Below the pieces are notes generated by a model. It did no database searches. It was not told the origin of the DNA and saw only the letters and a list, made by a program, of their open reading frames with translations. Of a stretch of DNA of 64,000 nt, positions 42,099-50,869 are shown in pieces (the stretch's first letter is position 1; each line of letters opens with the position of its first letter). Both the position numbers and the translations under genes were made by a program. The stretch lies in contig NZ_PREZ01000003.1 of NCBI RefSeq assembly GCF_002926065.1, positions 312,501 to 376,500 on the forward strand. Direction: 5' to 3'. The DNA comes from Jeotgalibacillus proteolyticus. GTDB lineage: Bacteria; Bacillota; Bacilli; Bacillales; Jeotgalibacillaceae.

Positions 42099-42395
42099 CT
42101 ACAGCTGACCTGGAGGATTAAAAATCCCATCGATCGGCTCCCACGGTTTAACGACATACTCAAACCTTCCATCCCTCACTGCAGGATCATTTTTTGCCAG
42201 CTCAAGTGCCTCGTCTAAATTTTCCACTTCCAAAATAACAAGCTCTCCAGTGTGATCCATAAACGGACCTCCTGCGATCAGTCTGTCTTTCATTTTGCTT
42301 ACGATATATTTTCTGTGAGAAGTAACCTGCTGCTCCCAATCCTGACTTCCACTGTCCCATGCTCTTCCACAGCTATAGAGGATTAATGCTTTCAT
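42099..42395 (-). CDS. YciI family (YCII-related) protein
   Basis: 98 residues, ferredoxin-like fold: LILYSCGRAW, SHRKYIVSKMKDRLIAGGPF (conserved His and GGPF), DHTGELVILEV, and NDPAVRDGRFEYVVKPW (DP motif). YciI-like proteins may be small hydrolases or isomerases; the role here is unknown. Monocistronic with an AGGAGTGA site. Confidence 0.85.
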   Translation of the reverse strand: MKALILYSCGRAWDSGSQDWEQQVTSHRKYIVSKMKDRLIAGGPFMDHTGELVILEVENLDEALELAKNDPAVRDGRFEYVVKPWEPIDGIFNPPGQL

Positions 42396-42515
42396 CAGAT
42401 GTCACTCCTAACTATTTTATAAATAATTTCTTATTTTAATAATAGCTATTTTTCCTAATTTATCCACTATTTTGTTTGGTAGACGGCTAAATTAATGGTG
42501 TCTTTAAGCTATTCC

Positions 42516-42625
42516 GGGGATAACCTGCTCCTACTTGGAGGTTATACACACAGCTTATACACATATACACGCTTTTCCCCGAAGTTTTTCTCCATTCTTA
42601 AAGGAATTTATCCACATGTGGATAG
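42516..42625. other. Cluster of DnaA-box-like sequences
   Basis: TTATACACA (42542-42550), TTATACACA (42555-42563) and TTATCCACA (42608-42616) match the DnaA consensus TTATNCACA exactly. TGTGGATAG (42617-42625) is an abutting inverted copy with one mismatch. The region is noncoding and lies in the gap between the YciI gene and the ytr-like operon. No dnaA, dnaN or parAB genes are near, so it is not an obvious origin. Confidence 0.6.
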
Positions 42626-42776
42626 CTTCTTTAAGAGTGGAGCTTTTATTTTCCACTCTCAGGCAGCCGAAGACGAATCATCAGAAAAAAATAACCAACT
42701 GTCTCTATCCACTACAACACGGACATAGATTCAGTAATGGCCTTTTCTTAAAAATAAATATTTTCCAATTTGCCTA

Positions 42777-42814
42777 TTGCCAGACCGTATTAACCGTATT
42801 ACAATAGGTAATAC
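42777..42814 (+). promoter_or_regulatory. Promoter and GntR operator of the ytr-like operon
   Basis: TTGCCA (42777-42782), 17 bp, TACAAT (42800-42805). A perfect inverted repeat GTATTAC-AATAG-GTAATAC (42796-42814) overlaps the -10 box, an ideal place for the YtrA-type repressor encoded 34 nt downstream. Confidence 0.7.
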
Positions 42815-42847
42815 AGATAGTACAATTTTAAGATGAGGAGGATGCGG

Positions 42848-43234
42848 ATGTTTACGTTGGATACGCGAAGCCGGGTCCCAATTTATGAGCAGCTTGTTGA
42901 CCAGCTCAAAAAGCTGATGATGCGCGATGTTATGCAGCCGGATGAACAGCTACCTTCTGTCAGAAGTCTTGCACAGGAGTTGACGATCAACCCCAATACA
43001 ATCCAAAAGGCGTATCGGGAGCTTGAACGAGAAGGATTTATTTATTCTGTCCCCGGCAAAGGAAGCTTTGTAGCACCATTCCAGATTGATGCGAATAAGG
43101 AGCGATTGGAGATGTTGAAACAGGACCTTGAAAGAATCGTAAGTGAAATCTTGTTTTTAGGCGGTTCAAAGGGTGAGTTAATTGAACTGATTGAAAAAAT
43201 AAAAGTGGCAGAAAGGGAGGATAAAAATGATTAA
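42848..43234 (+). CDS. YtrA-type GntR regulator
   Basis: 128 residues from the ATG at 42848 (GAGGAGG, 6 nt); upstream in-frame ATGs overlap the site. GntR helix-turn-helix: PIYEQLVDQLKKLMMRDVMQ, PSVRSLAQELTINPNTIQKA, REGFIYSVPGKGSFV, plus a short helical tail instead of a ligand domain, the YtrA subfamily hallmark. These regulators usually repress linked ABC transporters; its gene overlaps the next ATPase gene by 8 bp. Confidence 0.92.
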   Translation: MFTLDTRSRVPIYEQLVDQLKKLMMRDVMQPDEQLPSVRSLAQELTINPNTIQKAYRELEREGFIYSVPGKGSFVAPFQIDANKERLEMLKQDLERIVSEILFLGGSKGELIELIEKIKVAEREDKND

Positions 43235-44129
43235 AGCGGTAGCTGTTGATAAGAAGTTTGAAAAACTGCAGGCCGTTACCAACCTCTCCCTTCACGTTCG
43301 CAAAGGATCCATTTATGGGTTGCTTGGCTCAAATGGTGCAGGAAAAACAACGCTCCTTAAAATGATTGCAGGAATTTATAAGCAGGATAAAGGCGAAATT
43401 AAAATCTCAGAACAGCCCATTTACGAGATGCCTGAAACAAAGCAGCGCGTACTTTTTATACCTGATCAGCCCTATTTTCTTCATCAAACGTCCTTACTTA
43501 ATATGGCGTGGTTTTATGAACAGGTTTACACAAAATGGAACGCTAAACGCTTTAAACAGTTAACTACTCATTTTCGAATGGATCCTACTAAGAATCTCAG
43601 CCGCATGTCTAAAGGGATGCAGCGGCAAGCTTCATTTATTCTAACGCTTTCTGCAATGCCTGACGTCCTGATTTTGGATGAACCGTTTGACGGACTGGAT
43701 CCAGTCGTTCGCCAGCAGATGAAGAACCTGATATTACAGGATGTGGCAGAACGGGGACTTACCCTAATCGTTTCCTCCCACAATCTCCGTGAGATGGAGG
43801 ATTTCTGTGATTATGTCGGAATCATGCATAAGGGTACACTCCTGTTTGAGCGGGATATGGATGAGCTTAAAACAGATATTCATAAGCTTCAAATCGCCTT
43901 CAAGAATGTACCTGAAAAGTCTTTCCTTGACGGCATGGATGTACTTCATTACGAGAAGCGGGGCAGCGTGGTTTTATGTATCGTGAAAGGAAAAATGGAG
44001 GATATTTCAGCGTACGTCCGGTCGTATAACCCGGCGATTTTTGACCTGCTTCCTCTCACGCTTGAGGAAATATTCATTTATGAACTTGGAGGTGTCGGCT
44101 ATGAAATCCGGAATCTTATCGTTGAATAA
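43227..44129 (+). CDS. ABC transporter ATP-binding protein (YtrB-like)
   Basis: 300 residues. Walker A LLGSNGAGKTTLLK, signature LSRMSKGMQRQ (degenerate), Walker B VLILDEPFDGLD, and H-loop VSSHNLREMED. Residues ~225-300 form an extra C-terminal domain as in ABC-2 exporters. It overlaps the regulator by 8 nt and the permease by 29 nt, so these three are translationally coupled. It is the first of two ATPases in the ytr-like operon. Confidence 0.93.
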   Translation: MIKAVAVDKKFEKLQAVTNLSLHVRKGSIYGLLGSNGAGKTTLLKMIAGIYKQDKGEIKISEQPIYEMPETKQRVLFIPDQPYFLHQTSLLNMAWFYEQVYTKWNAKRFKQLTTHFRMDPTKNLSRMSKGMQRQASFILTLSAMPDVLILDEPFDGLDPVVRQQMKNLILQDVAERGLTLIVSSHNLREMEDFCDYVGIMHKGTLLFERDMDELKTDIHKLQIAFKNVPEKSFLDGMDVLHYEKRGSVVLCIVKGKMEDISAYVRSYNPAIFDLLPLTLEEIFIYELGGVGYEIRNLIVE

Positions 44130-46074
44130 AGGCCTTTTTCAGCAGCAGGCACGCATTATCACCTGGATTGGTATTTTCTTTACACTCGCACTGATCATCA
44201 TGCTGCCGCTCAGTATCTTAATCAGGCATCTTACCATTGCTAACAGTGAATATTATCCCTATTCAACAGGCTACCAGGGAGCAAATGCAGTATTTGATTT
44301 TTCGTTTCCATTTCAATTGATCGCCTTTGCTACATTCCCGATTCTTTTGGCGATTATCCTGGTAAGCTTTATGACGAAAAAAGCGGCGACTGATTTTATG
44401 CACAGTCTTCCCTTTACCCGTCAGACGATTTTAACGAATACGTACATTGTCGGTGCGCTTGCATTACTAATTCCAATCGTGATTACCGGGGCGCTTTTAG
44501 CCATTCTTTATCCGTTTTTAACAGACCAGTTCTACAGCTTCCTGGACATTGCAGGCTGGATGGGTCTTTCCTACCTGATTGTCCTGATTCTCTTTATTTT
44601 CGCCATTATGATCGGCATGTTCGTAGGAAACGGGCTGTTGCATGCAGGACTTACTTATTTAATGATTTTTGTCCCTGCCTCCATCATCGTTTTGATTCTT
44701 TTTAATCTTCAGTACTATGTTAACGGGCTGGCGCTCAGCAACTACGCTGAAAATCTGATGACAAACGGGGTATTTTTTATCCGGTTGGCTATGCTGCTTG
44801 AGGATCCTTTCAGTCTGCTCGAATATGTTATTTACACCCTTCTTGCGGCAGCTTTCGTGGCAATATCGTATATTGCTTATGCGAAACGCCCATCTGAAGC
44901 AACAGATCAGACGATTGTATTTCCTTTTTTCCGCTACCTGTTTTTATATGTACTCACCTTTTTCGCCATGCTGGTTTCAGGCTTTTACTTTAGTGAAATT
45001 CAACAGGGAAGCTTTGCCTGGACACTCGTGGGCTATTTATTGGGAGCCTTTATTGCCTACACCATCCTTCAAATGATACTGCAGAAAACACTTCGCCTAT
45101 CATGGCCGTGGAAAGGCTTTGTCGCTTATGCAGTTGCGGTCGCTCTTCTTCTTATCCCTGTCAGCTTTGTTGCAGGATTTTATGAAAGATCAGTACCGGA
45201 AGCAAGTGAAGTTACATCCGTTGGAGTTAATCAAATGTATGAAGAAAGATCAGTGACAATGAAAGGTGAAGAATCCATTCAGCAGGTGATCGAGCTTCAC
45301 AGGAAGTTAACAGAGCAGTCTGTGAGGAATCGCTACAATGAGGAGTATATTTCCATTACTTATGAGCTGAACAATGGAAAAAGCATGACCCGGGAATACC
45401 GGGTTGAGAGCGAGCTTCTTTCAAACCTTTCAGAAGAGCTTCGAAACAATGAAGAATTTAAACAGGTTAATGAACCGATCTTTGCTGTCAAAACCTACAC
45501 CGATATTACCTATCTGTCTATCACTAATCCGTATAACGGGGAGGAACAGCGCATAACAGAGCTTGATCAAATTGACGAACTGTTGAATGCCATTGAAAAT
45601 GATGTAAAAGAAAAACCGAGCCGGTTTTATTTTAACTACCGCAGTTCAACTATCGGAGAAATTTACGTAAATAGGAAAGCCAATAATATGGACAATTACC
45701 ATTCTTATCTTCCAATTTACGCCGACTCTACCTATACCATTGACTGGCTGAGGGAAAATGACTTTTCAGACACTCTGATTCTCCCGGAAAACATAGATCA
45801 GCTGGCTGTTTTGACGGGCGACTATGAATCCAATTGGATGGAGATCGATGAGGTAATGTACGGAGGGTCTGGAAACCTTGAAGATATTCCTGGTTCTAAA
45901 TTTATCACAGAGAACCCGGAAGAAATCGAGGAAATTCTGACTGCTTCCGAATCCGGGGGAAGCGAGGATTACATCATTATCATTCCTACTACAAAAGGAG
46001 GGGGCTATCAAAATTTCAGCTTTTCTGTGGAAAACGCCCCTGCTTTTATCAAAGACGCTTTACCTGCTCAATAA
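44101..46074 (+). CDS. ABC-2 type permease with large extracytoplasmic C-terminal domain
   Basis: 657 residues from the ATG at 44101 (GGAGGTG upstream), which lies inside the ATPase gene. Residues ~1-360 contain about nine transmembrane helices (KKAATDFMHSLPFTRQTILT is the coupling-type loop). Residues ~370-657 are a soluble, acidic domain with repeated strand-helix patterns. In B. subtilis the ytr operon has two membrane proteins (YtrC, YtrD) here, so this single long protein may replace both. Substrate unknown; involvement in envelope stress is by analogy. Confidence 0.85.
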   Translation: MKSGILSLNKGLFQQQARIITWIGIFFTLALIIMLPLSILIRHLTIANSEYYPYSTGYQGANAVFDFSFPFQLIAFATFPILLAIILVSFMTKKAATDFMHSLPFTRQTILTNTYIVGALALLIPIVITGALLAILYPFLTDQFYSFLDIAGWMGLSYLIVLILFIFAIMIGMFVGNGLLHAGLTYLMIFVPASIIVLILFNLQYYVNGLALSNYAENLMTNGVFFIRLAMLLEDPFSLLEYVIYTLLAAAFVAISYIAYAKRPSEATDQTIVFPFFRYLFLYVLTFFAMLVSGFYFSEIQQGSFAWTLVGYLLGAFIAYTILQMILQKTLRLSWPWKGFVAYAVAVALLLIPVSFVAGFYERSVPEASEVTSVGVNQMYEERSVTMKGEESIQQVIELHRKLTEQSVRNRYNEEYISITYELNNGKSMTREYRVESELLSNLSEELRNNEEFKQVNEPIFAVKTYTDITYLSITNPYNGEEQRITELDQIDELLNAIENDVKEKPSRFYFNYRSSTIGEIYVNRKANNMDNYHSYLPIYADSTYTIDWLRENDFSDTLILPENIDQLAVLTGDYESNWMEIDEVMYGGSGNLEDIPGSKFITENPEEIEEILTASESGGSEDYIIIIPTTKGGGYQNFSFSVENAPAFIKDALPAQ

Positions 46075-46090
46075 ATGCTTTACTTAACTA

Positions 46091-46125
46091 AAGAAGGGTT
46101 CGATTTGCCTGGACCCTTCTTTCTT
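46091..46125 (+). terminator. Intra-operon terminator/attenuator
   Basis: AAGAAGGGT/ACCCTTCTT stem followed by TCTTATT, between the ABC-2 permease and the MacB-like ATPase gene. It may reduce expression of the second transporter. Confidence 0.7.
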
Positions 46126-46155
46126 ATTGCCAAAATTCACTTAGGAGGATGAAAA

Positions 46156-46848
46156 ATGATCGATGTGAATCAGTTAACCCATCATTTCACGTTAGGAAAA
46201 AAGGGAAATCAAACAAAATTATCTGTATTGGAGAATATCTCTTTTCACGTCAGCGCCGGTGAAATAGTCACGATCGTCGGCAGAAGCGGCTCCGGAAAGT
46301 CTACCCTGCTTAATTTAATCAGCGGCTTTATCCGTCCGACACAAGGAGAAATTATTATTGAAGATCAAAAGGTCAGCAATTTTGATGAAAGTGAATTTGC
46401 TCATTTCCGGCTCAATCATATGGGGTTTATTTTTCAAAATTTCCAACTGATCCCGAGCATGACAGCCTTTCAAAATATAGAGCTTCCGCTAATTTTAAAA
46501 GGAATGGGCGAGACTGCGCGAAAAGAAACCGCCCTTGCCATGCTTAAAAAAGTCGGACTTGAGGGCTTTGGCGAGCATTATCCAAGTGAACTATCAGGCG
46601 GGCAGCAGCAGCGCGTTTCCATTGCGCGTGCCCTTGTTCTTGAGCCACCGCTTATTTTAGCGGACGAGCCTACAGGGAGCCTGGACAGTGAAACAGAAGA
46701 GGATTTACTTCAATTTATCCAGCAGCTGAACAAAGAGCTCGGCATTACCTTCTTAATCATTACACACGATGATGAAGTTGCCCGCATCGGTCACCGGACG
46801 ATTTCACTAGCCGATGGAAAAATCGTAGAAAGCGGTGTGTTCTCATGA
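46156..46848 (+). CDS. MacB/LolD-type ABC ATPase (YtrE-like)
   Basis: 230 residues. Walker [16 protein letters not shown]-loop [19 protein letters not shown], signature LSGGQQQR, Walker [14 protein letters not shown] and H-loop ITHDDEV: a typical type VII ABC ATPase. AGGAGGATGAAA precedes the ATG. The next gene overlaps it by 4 bp (ATGA) and encodes the FtsX-like permease partner. Confidence 0.95.
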   Translation: MIDVNQLTHHFTLGKKGNQTKLSVLENISFHVSAGEIVTIVGRSGSGKSTLLNLISGFIRPTQGEIIIEDQKVSNFDESEFAHFRLNHMGFIFQNFQLIPSMTAFQNIELPLILKGMGETARKETALAMLKKVGLEGFGEHYPSELSGGQQQRVSIARALVLEPPLILADEPTGSLDSETEEDLLQFIQQLNKELGITFLIITHDDEVARIGHRTISLADGKIVESGVFS

Positions 46849-48191
46849 AATTAAAGGATCAATTTCGCTTTATTCTGCAAAATATGAAAAAGAATAAAAT
46901 CCGTGTATTTATGACGGTGCTGGCAACCGCAATGGGTTGTGCTTTCCTGATCGTCCTTGCTTCTGTTGCGTTTGGTCTTCATGATTCTGTTTTAAAGGAT
47001 ACGATGGAATCACGTGAAATTAATGAGATTGAAATAGCAGGTTATGAGGACGATAATGGTACGTATCGTTCAATAAATGATGAGGATATCGCTCGCTTTG
47101 AAGAGATGGAAAACGTCCGTACCGTGACAAGAGCGAAAGTGGTTGGCCAGGAAATAACCGCTTCACTTGGAGACGACTACGAAGGAACTATCTCTGCTTC
47201 TTCCACCTATTTCCCTGCCGAACTAGAAGCTGGAGCACGCCTGGCTGAGGGGCGTTTGCCGGAATCATCTAATGAAGTAGTCATCGGTCATCACTTTATC
47301 CCCCTTTTGACTCCTTCAAATGAGAACACAGAGGATCTGTGGGATGAGCAGGGTTTTGTAAAAGAAGAGCTGAGATATAATGAAGCTATTATTGGTGAAA
47401 CGATCACACTTGAATTGAAAAAAATAGAGGACGGTGAAGAATCCACCGGTCAGTTTGAGGTCACCGTGACAGGCGTGATGGAACAGCCGTCAAGGGAATG
47501 GATGTGGGATCAGAAAGTTTATATTTCGGAGGACTTACTAGGTGAGATGGAGGCCTTTACAGGTACTCCGCGGGCAGATTTATATGATCCGTCAGATGAG
47601 GAAAATGAAGGTCTTATTGCGGATGGATATAATTCTGTAATAGTAGTCGCAGCAAATCTTGAAAGCGTGCAGGGCATTTCTGACCAGCTTAAAGATCAAA
47701 ACTACCTTACCTACTCCATCGTCAATGAGATGAAACAAGTAAATATGCTGTTTACCATTGCAAAAGCCGGGCTGATTTTTATTGGCACCATTGCCATATT
47801 GATTGCGTCCATCGGTATTTATAATACGATGACAATGGCTGTTACTGAAAGGGCGCCGGACATCGGTATTATGAAAGCGATCGGGGCAAGTCCAAAAGTA
47901 ATTAAACGAATCTTCCTGCTCGAGAGCAGCTATATTGGATTGATTGGTGCCGCGATCGGGATTGTGGCTGCCTATATTATCAGTATTCTCGTCAATATCG
48001 GCCTCCCTCTTATTCTAGAAGCTGTATTTGAAGAGGAGCTGCCCGCAGGTCTAATGTTTTCTTATATTCCCTTCTCCCTGGTTGTCATTGCGATCGTTAT
48101 TTGTTTAACCGTGACCATTTTATCGGGATTTCGCCCTGCAAAACGGGCAACTGAAATTGACGTCTTAAAGGCAATGCGCCGAGAAGTATAG
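46845..48191 (+). CDS. MacB/FtsX-type ABC permease (YtrF-like)
   Basis: 448 residues. One N-terminal transmembrane helix (RVFMTVLATAMGCAFLIVLA), a large extracytoplasmic domain (~res 45-300), and a three-helix FtsX domain with the conserved MAVTERAPDIGIMKAIGASP loop, ending with PAKRATEIDVLKAMRRE. Such mechanotransmission permeases do not transport through a pore in the classic way but act on envelope substrates. The pair with the ATPase is the second half of the ytr-like operon. Confidence 0.93.
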   Translation: MKLKDQFRFILQNMKKNKIRVFMTVLATAMGCAFLIVLASVAFGLHDSVLKDTMESREINEIEIAGYEDDNGTYRSINDEDIARFEEMENVRTVTRAKVVGQEITASLGDDYEGTISASSTYFPAELEAGARLAEGRLPESSNEVVIGHHFIPLLTPSNENTEDLWDEQGFVKEELRYNEAIIGETITLELKKIEDGEESTGQFEVTVTGVMEQPSREWMWDQKVYISEDLLGEMEAFTGTPRADLYDPSDEENEGLIADGYNSVIVVAANLESVQGISDQLKDQNYLTYSIVNEMKQVNMLFTIAKAGLIFIGTIAILIASIGIYNTMTMAVTERAPDIGIMKAIGASPKVIKRIFLLESSYIGLIGAAIGIVAAYIISILVNIGLPLILEAVFEEELPAGLMFSYIPFSLVVIAIVICLTVTILSGFRPAKRATEIDVLKAMRREV

Positions 48192-48198
48192 GGGTTGA

Positions 48199-48231
48199 AA
48201 GAGTGCCTTTAGGGGTACTCTTTTTTATATA
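48199..48231 (+). terminator. Terminator of the ytr-like operon
   Basis: AAAGAGTGCC/GGGTACTCTTT stem with a short loop and T6. Confidence 0.8.
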
Positions 48232-48338
48232 ATCAAAAAACATTTAAACAAGACAAAATCTTATGGAAAGATGCTTTTGGTTTTTCTTATAAATTCGGAA
48301 TGTGGTAGGATTTTCTTTAGATATGTGAGGTGGCAGGG

Positions 48339-49700
48339 ATGAATGAAGTCGTGCAGGATCAATTGCTGGAGGAGCTTGAACGCATTCTCCATTCCCAAAA
48401 TACACGAAAATTAGAAACTTTTATAAAAAAAATACGTCCATTTGACAGAGCACTTCTTTTTGAACGATTATCAAATATCGTTTGGAAAAAAAGAATAACA
48501 GAAGCACTGGACAACTCCGGAAAAGCAGAGCTGCTGAGCCATCTTCATCCTGAAGATCAGGTTTTAGCGATTTCATTTATCGAACGCTCTGTCCTTGGTT
48601 CCGTGCTTGATGAAATGCAAAATGACGATCTTGCACGGATGCTTGACCATCTCCAAAATGATCAGGCGGAAACACTTGTTAAGGTTATGTCCCCTGAAGA
48701 GGCGGATATTGTTCAAAAAATCTTGTCCTACCCTGAGGAATCTGCCGGACGGCTGATGACAAATCGAGTAGTATGGATCAATCCTGAAATGACGGTAACT
48801 GAGGCTGTGCAAAAGCTTCGCCAGTACTCAAAGATCTTTGAAACCATCCATTATTTATATGTGGTGAATGACAAGCATCAGATTGAAGGGGTCGTTTCCT
48901 ACCGGGATTTGCTTTTGGCAGAACAGGACGATCTGATCAAAAGGATCATGAGTGATAATGTGATGTCGGTTAAATCGTATATCGACCAGGAGGAAGTAGC
49001 AAGGCTCATTGAGCAGTATGATTTAATTGCTATGCCCGTTGTGGATGATAATGAAAAGCTGATCGGACTGATTACGGTCGATGATGTAATTGATGTGCTT
49101 ATCCAGGAAGCAACAGAAGATATTGAGAGGCTTTCAGGTTCCGGTAAGGAAATCACGTTTAAAACAAATGCCTTTACCGCTTTTGCCAGACGTCTTCCGT
49201 GGCTTGTTCTTCTGCTTTTTATCGGACTTGTATCAGGCAGTATTATCAGCGGGTTCGAAGAAACGCTTGCTAGTGTAGTCGCTCTTGCCTTTTTCATGCC
49301 AATGATTGCCGGCATGACAGGAAATACAGGGACACAATCCTTGGCTGTAGTAGTGCGCGGGCTTACGACAAATCGAATCGATAAACTTACCGTTACGAAG
49401 CTTTTGATCAGAGAATTGCTGGTAGGTATAATGATCGGGGCTACATGCGGCGTTCTAATTGCAGCAATCGGTTATTTCTGGCAGGGCAGTATTACTATCG
49501 GTTTAATTGTTGGCCTGTCCTTGCTAACAACCCTAATTATCGGTACACTAGCAGGCACAATAATTCCGCTGATCCTTCACCGGTTTAAGATTGATCCCGC
49601 TATCGCTTCGGGACCTTTGATCACGACGCTAAACGATATTTTATCACTATTAATTTACTTTGGGATTGCAACGGCTTTACTTACCCGTTTTCCGATTTAA
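48339..49700 (+). CDS. mgtE: Magnesium transporter MgtE
   Basis: 453 residues from the ATG at 48339 (GAGGTGG). N-domain of MgtE superhelix (~res 10-125), CBS pair (~res 130-255, with ESAGRLMTNRVVWINPEMTV and GVVSYRDLLLAEQDD), connecting helix and a five-helix transmembrane domain with MIAGMTGNTGTQSLAVVVRG. MgtE is a Mg2+-gated channel. The gap to the previous operon is short and no M-box riboswitch is visible. Confidence 0.96.
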   Translation: MNEVVQDQLLEELERILHSQNTRKLETFIKKIRPFDRALLFERLSNIVWKKRITEALDNSGKAELLSHLHPEDQVLAISFIERSVLGSVLDEMQNDDLARMLDHLQNDQAETLVKVMSPEEADIVQKILSYPEESAGRLMTNRVVWINPEMTVTEAVQKLRQYSKIFETIHYLYVVNDKHQIEGVVSYRDLLLAEQDDLIKRIMSDNVMSVKSYIDQEEVARLIEQYDLIAMPVVDDNEKLIGLITVDDVIDVLIQEATEDIERLSGSGKEITFKTNAFTAFARRLPWLVLLLFIGLVSGSIISGFEETLASVVALAFFMPMIAGMTGNTGTQSLAVVVRGLTTNRIDKLTVTKLLIRELLVGIMIGATCGVLIAAIGYFWQGSITIGLIVGLSLLTTLIIGTLAGTIIPLILHRFKIDPAIASGPLITTLNDILSLLIYFGIATALLTRFPI

Positions 49701-49726
49701 GATTAGTAGGGAATTAGGAGATCAAA

Positions 49727-50869
49727 ATGAAAAAATTAATTTCTACCTTTCACGGTCCATTGTTTATGGTTGTAGTGGGCATGGGGCTTTTTGGTCTGAT
49801 CATGGTATATAGTGCCAGCTACTTTGTTGCACAGGAATCGACCGGCACACATTATGCCTTTGTTCTCCGTCAGGGAATTTGGTGGCTTGTTGCGCTTGGG
49901 GCCTTTCTTTTTACTTCCCTGTTTAAGTTTACAGCCTATCAAAAGCTGCTCCCCTTTATTGTTGTTGGCACGTTTATTATGCTGCTTTTAGTTTTTATTC
50001 CTTCCCTAGGAGAGGAACGAAACTATGCTACGAGATGGGTGTCTGTCGGACCGATTCTTTTGCAGCCTTCTGAAATTGCCAAGCTGACTGTACCATTGTA
50101 CATAAGCTATATTCTTGTTCAAAAACGAGCGCAATTACATGACTTTAAAAAAGGGATTCTTCCTTCACTCATTATTGTGCTGTTGCTCACGTTTTTGATA
50201 TTACTGCAGCCTGATTTGGGAACTGTTATTTCGATCTTAATTGCTTATTTAGCGATGCTCCTTGTAGGAAAAATCAGCTTTAAGCATGTATTTGGCCTCG
50301 GTCTTGCCGGTATTGCAGCTGTAACCATGCTTGCTATTCTCAGCCCTTACCGTTTAGAGAGGCTGACAAATTTCAGAGATCCCTTTGCCGATCCTGGAGG
50401 CGGCGGTTATCAGCTTATTCAATCCCTTTCTGCCATTGCTTCCGGAGGCATTACCGGGAGCGGCTTCGGGATGAGCACAATGAAGCTTGGTTTTTTACCG
50501 GAGCCGCATACAGATTTTATTATCGCCATTATTGCTGAAGAGTTGGGCATATTCGGCATAATCGCCATCATTACAGGATTTGTGGCGCTTTTACTAATTG
50601 GATACAGTATTTACACAGCTTGTCCGCACCCTGTTGGAAAGCTTCTGGCAATCGGCATTACCGCACAAATACTCGGGCAGGCTTGTATGAATCTTGCTGC
50701 TGCAGTGGGCTTAATGCCAATCACAGGTATTACACTTCCTTTAATCAGCTATGGCGGCTCATCCCTTATTATCACAATGACAATGCTTGGGATATTAATG
50801 AATATTGCACGCTACAATCATTTTACAAATAACAAAAAGGAAACAAAGGAGATTTATGAAACAGTCTGA
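49727..50869 (+). CDS. FtsW/RodA/SpoVE family glycosyltransferase (copy 1)
   Basis: 380 residues, ten transmembrane helices. SEDS motifs: YATRWVSVGPILLQPSEIAK, GGGYQLIQSLSAIASGGITG, the catalytic Asp in GFLPEPHTDFIIAIIAEELG, and the C-terminal GITLPLISYGGSSLI. SEDS proteins polymerise lipid II into glycan strands with a class B PBP. No PBP gene is nearby. It overlaps the following SEDS gene by 14 bp; the two paralogues are expected to be co-translated. Confidence 0.93.
   Translation: MKKLISTFHGPLFMVVVGMGLFGLIMVYSASYFVAQESTGTHYAFVLRQGIWWLVALGAFLFTSLFKFTAYQKLLPFIVVGTFIMLLLVFIPSLGEERNYATRWVSVGPILLQPSEIAKLTVPLYISYILVQKRAQLHDFKKGILPSLIIVLLLTFLILLQPDLGTVISILIAYLAMLLVGKISFKHVFGLGLAGIAAVTMLAILSPYRLERLTNFRDPFADPGGGGYQLIQSLSAIASGGITGSGFGMSTMKLGFLPEPHTDFIIAIIAEELGIFGIIAIITGFVALLLIGYSIYTACPHPVGKLLAIGITAQILGQACMNLAAAVGLMPITGITLPLISYGGSSLIITMTMLGILMNIARYNHFTNNKKETKEIYETV

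Noticed and set aside
42516-42625. Replication origin
   Set aside because: DnaA boxes are present but no dnaA/dnaN, no AT-rich unwinding element with tandem repeats of convincing form, and ordinary genes on both sides.
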